From: Protaetiibacter sp. SSC-01 | Lineage (GTDB): Bacteria; Actinomycetota; Actinomycetes; Actinomycetales; Microbacteriaceae | Direction of reading: 5' to 3' | NCBI RefSeq assembly: GCF_014483895.1 | Contig: NZ_CP059987.1 | Coordinates: forward strand, 1,922,001 to 1,986,000 | Length of the DNA stretch: 64,000 nt | Part shown: piece after piece, positions 55,525-62,681 of the stretch | Layout of the letters: the number at the start of each line of letters is the position of its first letter | How positions within the stretch are numbered: the stretch's first letter is position 1 | The notes under the pieces: model-generated | What the model saw: the letters and a program-made list of their open reading frames with translations, nothing else | The model's database searches: none | Told to the model about the DNA's origin: nothing | Translations under genes and position numbers: made by a program

Positions 55525-56547
55525 TTAGTCGTTGGAAAGGAGAACGTCGATCGCACGCTTCCAGCGAGCTCTCAACGGCGTCGGCGTGAGCATGGAAGCG
55601 AGCTTCTGGATGTCTCCTTCAATCTGCACCGTCTGACGTTGCGACAGCCAGACCGCAGCCCTCGCCGCACCGTCGCGCACAGACCACCCGGACCATGTCA
55701 TTGTCCCGCTCAGAATCACAACCAGTTGACCACCGATCATCGCGACGACGAGCGGATAAACACTGCTCCAGTGCAATATTCCAATCCCAATGAGCAACGC
55801 GAGGGATACGTGCACGGCAGCGGCGGGAAGAAAGGCGATGGACCGCGCGTAGCGGTCATCGGCGAGGTTGTGCAGCAGGCGCGACACCCAGGTCGCGACG
55901 GTCAGGAGCGCTGCGCCGAGGAAGATCCAAGATAGGACGACGAGGTCGAACGCCGCTTCCGGATACGTGAGCGCGAGCGCAGCAAGCACGACTACGACCA
56001 CGGCGCCGAGGTTGGCGACGAGAACAATCCAGACCTTCTGCCGCGCCTGCACTTCGAGCCGCTCGATTCGAGTCGTCAGGGATTGTTCGCGAGCACGCAA
56101 CTCAGCAATGTGATCGGCAGCAGGCGGCGAACCGAACGTCCCCAACTGCGCTGCCAGGAACCACACAATGATGCTGACCAACAGCGACATTGCGAAGGCA
56201 ACTGCCCCATCGACCTCGCGCACGCGAATTGCTAAGAGCGCTATAAGCGGAAACGTCGTGGCCGCGAGCATCTCTCCGAACAAGGCGATAATCCGTCGCC
56301 GGTCGCCCACCTGTCCGGCAATCGCAGACACATAGAGAGCCAGAAGTGCGGTGAGGTGAGCGGTCAGTGCCCACCCGATTTGCGTCCCGACTGCCTCACT
56401 CACCTGCATTGCGACTTGCCCCGCGTCTGGCCCCGCGAGCAAGAAAAGACTCGGTAGCAAGGCGACTAGACCCAAGCCAGTGATCGTGAACTCCACGAAG
56501 ACTGCGATGGATCGCCGCGGCAGGTATAGCGACTCAACGTTGGCCAT
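55525..56547 (-). CDS. Polytopic membrane protein with central coiled coil
   Basis: This 340-residue protein has about four N-terminal membrane segments, a central soluble stretch with a likely coiled coil (HIAELRAREQSLTTRIERLE), then about four more hydrophobic segments. Its basic C-terminal tail includes LRARWKRAIDVLLSND. No family was recognised. It lies upstream of the SNF2 helicase on the same strand, inside the island. This membrane-coil-membrane layout is seen in some defence effectors, but an effector role is only a guess here. The ATG has GGGGAGGAGG ahead. Confidence 0.65.
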   Translation of the reverse strand: MANVESLYLPRRSIAVFVEFTITGLGLVALLPSLFLLAGPDAGQVAMQVSEAVGTQIGWALTAHLTALLALYVSAIAGQVGDRRRIIALFGEMLAATTFPLIALLAIRVREVDGAVAFAMSLLVSIIVWFLAAQLGTFGSPPAADHIAELRAREQSLTTRIERLEVQARQKVWIVLVANLGAVVVVVLAALALTYPEAAFDLVVLSWIFLGAALLTVATWVSRLLHNLADDRYARSIAFLPAAAVHVSLALLIGIGILHWSSVYPLVVAMIGGQLVVILSGTMTWSGWSVRDGAARAAVWLSQRQTVQIEGDIQKLASMLTPTPLRARWKRAIDVLLSND

Positions 56548-56854
56548 GGCGAACGGCCTCCTCCCCGACGGACGCCGCCAAAACTACCGTCTGCCAGCGA
56601 GGCGATCACCTTTGGCCCCCGGCTCGACTCGGAGGGGTGTCGGCTCAATCACCGGCATTGACGAGCCCGATTGGGCTCGTCAGCGCCTCGCTCACTTCGC
56701 TCAACCGCACATCGATCGTGCTGGCCATGCCGATCGCCCAGGCGTCGACTCGAGCAAAATGAGCGCGCAGCGCCCTGCCGGAGACAGCGGTCCTCGTACT
56801 CAAGCGGCGCCAGTATCGTGATCCTGTAACCGCCGTTCAGAGCGAAAGTCGCCG
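56548..56854. other. Divergent intergenic region before mcrB (307 bases)
   Basis: It holds a perfect hairpin, GACGAGCCC-GATT-GGGCTCGTC (56660-56681), inside a 32-base sequence that recurs near 60.47 kb. On the minus strand a possible 27-codon frame (MASTIDVRLSEVSEALTSPI...) runs across it. TATCGT near 56815 is a weak -10 candidate for mcrB. Confidence 0.5.
56661..56692. repeat. Left copy of 32-base repeat flanking mcrBC
   Basis: ACGAGCCCGATTGGGCTCGT followed by CAGCGCCTCGCT matches 60468-60499 at 28 of 32 positions, in the same orientation. The first 20 bases are palindromic. Confidence 0.6.
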
Positions 56855-58945
56855 ATGACTACCGAATCTCGTACACCTCAGCGCCTCCGCCGAGCCATAG
56901 AACTGCTATCCGAAGGCAGCCCCGCGAACACGCGTGCGACCCTCTGGGCGGCCGTTCGCACTGAGATCCCGCTCACGGAATACGAGGCCGCCTTGCTCAG
57001 CAATGGCGTGACGCGCGCCGAAACCGACTGGGCATTCGCATCGTCGAACCTCGTGAAGAGCGGATGGTTGGTCAAGGACGGCAACGGCGGATGGGCGATC
57101 ACGGAAGCCGGCCGCGGTGCGCTCCGCAACTTCCCGGACCCGGTGGAGTTTGCGCGGACGGCAGCGGCGGCGTACAAGTCGTGGCGCGATGAGCAAGCTG
57201 CAGCACTTTCCCGCGGAATCGTGCCCGCAGACGACAAGCAAGCACTGATCGTAGACACAGCCAAGCTCTTCGCCGAGCGCGGGCTCGCTGAGCTCAGCTC
57301 CGTCTTTTCCCCCGGGCGGTCCGTTTGGAATGAGCGCACAACAGCGGAACTCATCGCGAAGTTTGTGGACTCTGACGGATCCGGCGCCGGCAGTTTTGTG
57401 GAGAAGGTGGCCCAGCAATTGTCGGACGCAACCGACGACGCGCGGCTGCTCATGGCGGAACTCGTCGCCCTACAGCTGCTGCCGGCCAGCACCGACACGA
57501 TCGGCGCTGACAAGAAGCTGGCGCGGGTCCAAGCCGTCCTCGACCTCATGGACCACCCGGTGCAGGTCCCGGCCGAGATCCGCGCGGCGTTCGGCGCAGG
57601 AGCTTTCAACCCCGGCGTCGCGATGGCGAACAGTCTTGGGGCCGCGATGACGATCATGGTGAACTTCGCCGACTCATGGGTGCGCCTGCCTGAGGAAGAA
57701 CGCATTCGGCTCCTGGAGGATCCGTGGGAGTTCCGCGACTTCGTCCACGCTGTGCCGGGCACGTCCTTCCCATCCCAACGGCTGTCGCTGATGTATCTCA
57801 TGCACCCGGAGACCTTCACCAGCATCGTGCAGGCGGACGCGCGCGAGCGTATCCGGAACGCATTCATCGGGGAGATCGATCGTGGGCCGAGCGACCTGGA
57901 TCGAGACCTCCGCGACATCTGGGTAGCTCTGCAGGTAAAGCACAAGAAGCGCATCCACTTCTGGATGCCGGAGTTCCTCGAGGTCTGGAGCAAGGAAGAC
58001 GCATCGTCGACGAAGGTCGATGCGCCGATACCCGCCGCGCAGGTGACCCTCCCTGCACCTGATGAAGCACTGGCCGGCGAGCTCCTGATCTCGCGAGAGT
58101 GGCTCGACCAGGCGATGCACCTGCTCGCGAGGCGAAAGCAGGTCGTTCTCTACGGCCCTCCGGGCACCGGCAAGACCTATCTCGCAAAGGCACTTTCTCG
58201 ATACGCGAGCGGCGGAGTTGCTCCCTCGATCGTTCAGTTCCACCCGAGCTACTCCTATGAGGACTTCGTCGCCGGGTACCGACCGGCGACGGTCGACGGG
58301 CAACTGCACTACCGACTGAAGGCTGGCCCCCTCCTTCGGCTCTCCGAAGAGGCTGCCAAGAATCCCGAGCGACCACACTTCCTCGTCATCGACGAGATCA
58401 ACCGGGGGAATCTCGCCAAGGTTTTCGGAGAGCTGTACTTCCTCCTCGAATACCGCAACGAGGAGATTGACCTCTTGTACGGCCATCCCGATGGAGACGG
58501 AGCCAAGTTCGCGTTGCCAGCCAATTTGTTCATCATCGGCACGATGAACACGTCCGACCGTTCCATCGCGCTGCTCGATGCAGCGATGCGGCGTCGCTTC
58601 GGGTTCCTCGAACTCCACCCTGACCGTGAGCCCATCCGGGGCTTGCTTCCGGCCTGGCTACGACAGCACGGGCAGGACGCCGGGCATGCCGAGGTTCTCG
58701 CTGAGCTGAACCGTCGAATCGCCGACCGGTCACTTCGCGTGGGCCCCAGTTACCTCATGCCGCGAGACGGGATCCTTGACGAACCCCGCCTCCGAGAGAT
58801 CTGGGCGTACGAGATCTTGCCGCTGCTGGAGGAGATGCACTTCGGTGAGGACATCAACCTCGAGGCGGAGTACGGGCTCGACTCTCTCCGTCGATCCATG
58901 GCTGCAGCACGCGGCGACGAGGCGGCGGACTCCCCGGAAGAATGA
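56855..58945 (+). CDS. mcrB: McrB-type AAA+ GTPase of a modification-dependent restriction system
   Basis: This 696-residue motor subunit has an N-terminal winged-helix segment at residues 1-95 (ESNGV-type EYEAALLSNGVTRAETDWAF and SGWLVKDGNGGWAITEAGRG), a variable middle, and the AAA+ domain. Walker A GPPGTGKT is near 434, Walker B FLVIDEINRGN near 508, and the McrB signature GTMNTSDRSIALLDAAMRRR near 563. McrB hydrolyses GTP and recognises modified DNA through its N-terminal part, which here is not the E. coli type, so the recognised modification is unknown. It overlaps mcrC (ATGA). Confidence 0.92.
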   Translation: MTTESRTPQRLRRAIELLSEGSPANTRATLWAAVRTEIPLTEYEAALLSNGVTRAETDWAFASSNLVKSGWLVKDGNGGWAITEAGRGALRNFPDPVEFARTAAAAYKSWRDEQAAALSRGIVPADDKQALIVDTAKLFAERGLAELSSVFSPGRSVWNERTTAELIAKFVDSDGSGAGSFVEKVAQQLSDATDDARLLMAELVALQLLPASTDTIGADKKLARVQAVLDLMDHPVQVPAEIRAAFGAGAFNPGVAMANSLGAAMTIMVNFADSWVRLPEEERIRLLEDPWEFRDFVHAVPGTSFPSQRLSLMYLMHPETFTSIVQADARERIRNAFIGEIDRGPSDLDRDLRDIWVALQVKHKKRIHFWMPEFLEVWSKEDASSTKVDAPIPAAQVTLPAPDEALAGELLISREWLDQAMHLLARRKQVVLYGPPGTGKTYLAKALSRYASGGVAPSIVQFHPSYSYEDFVAGYRPATVDGQLHYRLKAGPLLRLSEEAAKNPERPHFLVIDEINRGNLAKVFGELYFLLEYRNEEIDLLYGHPDGDGAKFALPANLFIIGTMNTSDRSIALLDAAMRRRFGFLELHPDREPIRGLLPAWLRQHGQDAGHAEVLAELNRRIADRSLRVGPSYLMPRDGILDEPRLREIWAYEILPLLEEMHFGEDINLEAEYGLDSLRRSMAAARGDEAADSPEE

Positions 58946-60129
58946 CACGCTACGAGGTGCGGGAGGCCGACACGGCCTTCCTGAAGATGCCGTTGGCCGC
59001 TGTCCAGGCCCTCACCTCGCTCGGCGTCTGCACGGCCAGCCCGGCCGGCGACGCGGGTTGGCGCGTCTCCAATGTCGCAAAGGTCGGGGCGATCAGCTTC
59101 CCCGGCGGCGAGGTACACATTCAGCCGAAGCTCGAGATCTCCAGGCTCTTCTGGATGCTGGGAACGGGCAGGCAGTGGGGCGACTGGCGGGACGGCGACG
59201 TTGAGCTCAACCGATCTGACACTCTCAGCGCTGCTATCGCAGAGAGCTTTGCCCATTTCGCCGAGGCGGCACTACGGCGAGGGATCCTTCAGGGCTACCG
59301 CTCGACGGAAGCCACCGAGACCGCAGTTCGCGGCAAGTGGTTGATCTCCGAACAGGTGAGACGCCGCTCTGGGCTCGTTCTGCCTGTCGAACTGCAGTAC
59401 GACGACTACGTCGCCGACATCGCCGAGAACCGCGCAATCAGAGGTGCGGCGATCCGCGCCCTACGGTTCCCCAGCCTCCCGCCAAGTCTGCGACGACGCC
59501 TTGAGCGCATCGAGCGGGAGCTTTTCGAAGTTGCTCCGGGCACACACAAGAGCTCGCAGTCTGTCTTCTTCGATCGACGAAACTCCCACTACCGCCCCGC
59601 AATCGAGCTCGCGGGGCTCATCTTGGCGGAGGACGGCATCGATCACGGCGCGCAGGGAGCGCGATCGCGAAGTTACCTCCTCGACCTCGCCAAGATGTTC
59701 GAGGACTTTATCGAGGCGGAGGTTCGGCGCGCGGCTCGGAACTTCCCGGGGACGATCACCGCTCAGCACAGAGGAACGCTCGACCAGGCGCAGCGGGTCG
59801 ACATTCGACCCGACCTCGTCTGGAGCAAAGGTGGTCGCGTGCGGGCGATCCTCGACGCCAAGTACAAGACCGAGAAGCCGCACCGAGGTCATCCCAACCC
59901 TGACATCTATCAGATGCTGGCGTATTGCATCCGGTATGGCGTCCGCGCCGGGCACCTTATCTACGCCAAGGGCAATGCAGACCCTGCGCGCTACGTCATC
60001 GAGCAGGCAGGCGTGACCATCGTGTGTCACGCGCTCGACCTGTCGGCCGAACCCGCACAGATCGAGCGTCAAGTCGATTGGTTGGTCGCGGACGCACTCG
60101 GTCCTGATCTCCAGCAGGACCTGCCATGA
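58942..60129 (+). CDS. mcrC: McrC-type nuclease subunit
   Basis: This 395-residue endonuclease partner of McrB has an N-terminal beta-rich part (VGAISFPGGEVHIQPKLEIS). The PD-(D/E)XK core is DIRPDLVWSKGG near residue 289 (Asp) and AILDAKYKTEK near 304 (Asp-Ala-Lys). NPDIYQMLAYCIRYGVRAGH is the family's C-terminal block with the catalytic-fold Gln. The start is the ATG that overlaps the mcrB stop. It cuts DNA when stimulated by McrB GTP hydrolysis. Confidence 0.92.
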   Translation: MTRYEVREADTAFLKMPLAAVQALTSLGVCTASPAGDAGWRVSNVAKVGAISFPGGEVHIQPKLEISRLFWMLGTGRQWGDWRDGDVELNRSDTLSAAIAESFAHFAEAALRRGILQGYRSTEATETAVRGKWLISEQVRRRSGLVLPVELQYDDYVADIAENRAIRGAAIRALRFPSLPPSLRRRLERIERELFEVAPGTHKSSQSVFFDRRNSHYRPAIELAGLILAEDGIDHGAQGARSRSYLLDLAKMFEDFIEAEVRRAARNFPGTITAQHRGTLDQAQRVDIRPDLVWSKGGRVRAILDAKYKTEKPHRGHPNPDIYQMLAYCIRYGVRAGHLIYAKGNADPARYVIEQAGVTIVCHALDLSAEPAQIERQVDWLVADALGPDLQQDLP

Positions 60130-60194
60130 CCCGCAACACAACGTGCCCTCTTCTGGGTCATGACACGTTCGCACCGCCCACCTAGCGTGCAGTC

Positions 60195-60434
60195 ATGGCG
60201 ACGTGGAAGAGCGACGTGATCGCGGCCCTTCGCAGCCTCGGGGGCGAAGCTAACCTCAGCGACATCTACGCCGCGGTGGCGGCAAGGAGAAGGACGCTCC
60301 CTGAATCGTGGCAGGCGATTGTCCGGCAGGTGATCGAGTCCCACTCCTCGGACTCGAACAACTTCAAGGGGAAAGACGTCTTCTACTCAGCCGGTGGCAT
60401 CGGCAGCGGCCGGTGGGGGCTCCGTAGACCCTGA
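60195..60434 (+). CDS. Small HTH protein next to mcrBC
   Basis: This 79-residue protein has a winged-helix-like pattern: LRSLGGEANLSDIYAAVAAR, SWQAIVRQVIESHSSDSNNF and DVFYSAGGIGSGRWGLR. This block is seen fused to, or next to, restriction enzymes (HARE-HTH/Mrr N-terminal-like). It may guide a nuclease to DNA or regulate the cassette. TAGCGT lies 6 bases before the ATG, so a leaderless transcript is likely. It follows mcrC by 65 bases and converges on the MFS gene. Confidence 0.7.
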   Translation: MATWKSDVIAALRSLGGEANLSDIYAAVAARRRTLPESWQAIVRQVIESHSSDSNNFKGKDVFYSAGGIGSGRWGLRRP

Positions 60435-60451
60435 CACTTGAAGCGCCTAGG

Positions 60452-61825
60452 TCACGCCTCGGCGCCCACGAGCCCGATCGGGCTTGTCGGCGGCTCGCTG
60501 TCTTCATTCGTTCGCGCCGACGAAACCACCTGCATCCGCTCCCGCCCCCGCAGGGTCCGCCGGATCCGCCACGCCGCGTACAGCGCCGCGAGGCTGATCG
60601 CGATGTGCAGCCCGAGGAACGCGTCCGCCAGCCCCGCACCGAGCAGCACGCCCGCCACGAGCGGCCCCGCGGCCGAGAACGCGGTCTGCAGGGCGCCGAT
60701 CGTGCCGAGAGTCTGGCCGACCATGCCGCGCGGCGCGAGCGACGCGGTGAGCGGGTTGAGCACGGGGCTGTACATCGTCTCCCCCACCGCGAACACCCCG
60801 TAGGTGGTGATGAAGATCGCCGCCGCGAGGCCCGGCGCGAGGTGCGCGGCCGACAGCAGCAGCCACGAGAACACCCAGATGCCCGCCACCACCATGAGCA
60901 GCGTCGGCGCGCTGCGCTTGGCCGTGACTTTCACCACGACGACCTGCAGCGCCACGATCACGAGGCAGTTCACGGCGGCGGCTATTCCGATCGCCGAGGC
61001 GTCGACGTCGAGCACCGTGAGGGCGTACGCGGGCAGGCCCGACTCGAACTGGGCGTAGAAGCCGAGGGCGAGGGTTGTGGTGAGAACGGCCGTCCAGCGC
61101 AGGGCGGGGTCGGCGAAGATCGTGCGCAGCGCGCCGCGCTGGCTGCGGCGGCCGGATGCGTCGACCACCGCGATCGCGCCGGTGTTCGCCTCCTGGATCG
61201 CCGCAGAAGAAGCGGATGCCGGGGTCTCGTCGCCGAACGACTCGTCGGAGCCGAGCACGGCATCCGCCACTCCCCCGCGCACACGGCCAGCGGCCCAGAT
61301 GATGACCGACGACAGCACGAAGCCGCCCGCGGCCATGATGAAGCCCACGTTGAGCCCGTCGGCACGGTCGAGATCGACCACGAGGCCCGCGAGGAATGCG
61401 CCCGCGGCCATGCCGAGCGACTCACCCGTGAACTTGTAGGCGAAGATCTTGCGGCGGTCGCCGCTCGACGACCACTGCAGCGCGAGCACCTGCTTGGCGG
61501 GCACGGCGGCGGCGAGGCCGAGTCCGAAGACGAGCATGCCGACGAGGAACGTCACGGCGTCACCGATGAACACGAGCGCGCCGACGCCGGCGGCACCCAC
61601 GAGCTGCGAGACGACGGCGACCGTCACCGGGTTGTGGCGGTCTGCGAGGCGTCCGGCGAGCGGTGCAGCCACGAGGGCGCCGACCGAGAAGAGGGAAGCG
61701 GATGCGGCGGCGAGCAGCACACCCCACCCGCGCGTCTCGGCGGCGTAGGCGAACTGGTACGGCAGCACGGCGCCCCAGCCGAGCGAGCCGATGCTGGACG
61801 CGAGCACGAGAAGCCGGGCGCGCAT
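60452..61825 (-). CDS. MFS transporter controlled by the divergent MarR gene
   Basis: This 457-residue protein has about 12 membrane segments. LSVGALVAAPLAGRLADRHN-like FSVGALVAAPLAGRLADRHN (motif A) and GLGLAAAVPAKQVLALQWSS are visible, with a long cytosolic loop in the middle (SDESFGDETPASASSAAIQE). Drug-export-type, substrate unknown. The start MRARLLVLASSI has GGAGGAGATCCACCC ahead. Its last residues (TSPIGLVGAEA) lie on the right copy of the 32-base repeat. Confidence 0.88.
   Translation of the reverse strand: MRARLLVLASSIGSLGWGAVLPYQFAYAAETRGWGVLLAAASASLFSVGALVAAPLAGRLADRHNPVTVAVVSQLVGAAGVGALVFIGDAVTFLVGMLVFGLGLAAAVPAKQVLALQWSSSGDRRKIFAYKFTGESLGMAAGAFLAGLVVDLDRADGLNVGFIMAAGGFVLSSVIIWAAGRVRGGVADAVLGSDESFGDETPASASSAAIQEANTGAIAVVDASGRRSQRGALRTIFADPALRWTAVLTTTLALGFYAQFESGLPAYALTVLDVDASAIGIAAAVNCLVIVALQVVVVKVTAKRSAPTLLMVVAGIWVFSWLLLSAAHLAPGLAAAIFITTYGVFAVGETMYSPVLNPLTASLAPRGMVGQTLGTIGALQTAFSAAGPLVAGVLLGAGLADAFLGLHIAISLAALYAAWRIRRTLRGRERMQVVSSARTNEDSEPPTSPIGLVGAEA
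60468..60499. repeat. Right copy of 32-base repeat flanking mcrBC
   Basis: ACGAGCCCGATCGGGCTTGT followed by CGGCGGCTCGCT differs from the copy at 56661 at four positions. It is part of the MFS coding sequence. Confidence 0.6.
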
Positions 61826-61880
61826 GGGTGGATCTCCTCCGTCGAAGTGGTGCGGGTGGTTCGGGTGATGCGAGTTCAGG

Positions 61881-61926
61881 CTTCGACGTCGAAGCTTTCG
61901 ATGTCGAAATGTTAGCATTCGAACAT
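61881..61926. promoter_or_regulatory. Shared MarR/MFS promoter with three palindromes
   Basis: CTTCGACGTCGAAG (61881-61894) and TTTCGATGTCGAAA (61896-61909) are perfect or near-perfect palindromes. ATGTT...AACAT (61909-61926) is a third. The sequence ATGTTAGCAT contains an extended -10 on both strands: TGT-TAGCAT rightwards for marR and TGC-TAACAT leftwards for the MFS gene. The palindromes lie in the early transcribed region of the MFS gene, where a MarR dimer would block it. Confidence 0.7.
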
Positions 61927-61928
61927 CC

Positions 61929-62450
61929 ATGGGACAATCGGGCATGGCCAGAGCCCCCCAGAGCGTGCAGGCGCAGTACCGCCGCGACGTCGCCACCTAC
62001 GTCAAGGCGGGCGGCGAGGAGTCGGTGCAGCGCGTCATCACCGCAGTGCAGAGCCTCAACCGCAAGCTCGACCAGTGGTACGCGCGGCAGCTCGCCGACC
62101 TCGACATCGCCCCCGGCGAGTGGAGCGTCGTCACCGCGCTCGCCAAGGCCGGCGCGGCGCTCACCCCGAGTCAGCTGGCCGACCTCACGAACGTGGCCCC
62201 GTCATCCATGACCCACCGCCTCGACAAGCTCGCCGAGCGCGGCCTCATCGAGCGCGCCCCCGATCCGCAGAACCGCACGCGCGTCTACGTGAACCTCACC
62301 GACGACGGGTGGCAGCTGTTCTCGCTCGCGATCCGCGGGTCGAACGTCGTCGAGTCGGATGTGCTGCAGGACTTGAGCGATGAGGAGCGCGGGGAGCTGG
62401 CGCGCATGCTCGAGGTCGTGATCGCGCGGCTCGACGAGGTGGACGCGTGA
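61929..62450 (+). CDS. MarR family regulator
   Basis: This 173-residue protein has a winged helix: LDIAPGEWSVVTALAKAGAA, LTPSQLADLTNVAPSSMTHR (recognition helix) and LDKLAERGLIERAPDPQNRT (wing). It is divergent from the MFS exporter and probably represses it and itself through the palindromes between them. A second in-frame ATG at 61944 (MARAPQSVQ) has GGGA ahead and may be the true start. The first ATG lies 4 bases after the predicted transcription start. Confidence 0.88.
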   Translation: MGQSGMARAPQSVQAQYRRDVATYVKAGGEESVQRVITAVQSLNRKLDQWYARQLADLDIAPGEWSVVTALAKAGAALTPSQLADLTNVAPSSMTHRLDKLAERGLIERAPDPQNRTRVYVNLTDDGWQLFSLAIRGSNVVESDVLQDLSDEERGELARMLEVVIARLDEVDA

Positions 62451-62465
62451 TCGCTGGCTGAGGAG

Positions 62466-62590
62466 CCCGCCTCACCCGCTGGTTGAGTAGCCCGCGCAGC
62501 CTCACCCGCTGGTTGAGTAGCCCGCCCAGCGGGCGTGTCGAAACCGCGTTGGTTGAGTAGCCCGCGAAGCGGGCGTGTCGAAACCAGCCC
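62466..62590. repeat. Dispersed repeat A, three copies after marR
   Basis: Three CGCTGGTTGAGTAGCCCGC or GTTGGTTGAGTAGCCCGC copies occur, two followed by GCGGGCGTGTCGAAACC. The orientation is opposite to the copies at 28.3 kb. The block begins 15 bases past the marR stop. Confidence 0.85.
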
Positions 62591-62681
62591 GCCGATCACC
62601 CCCAGCACCCCGAGCCAGCACCTCTCCACAGATTCCTCCTAACCAGGCCCGCACCGCCGCGCGCACCGCGAATCTGGCTCC

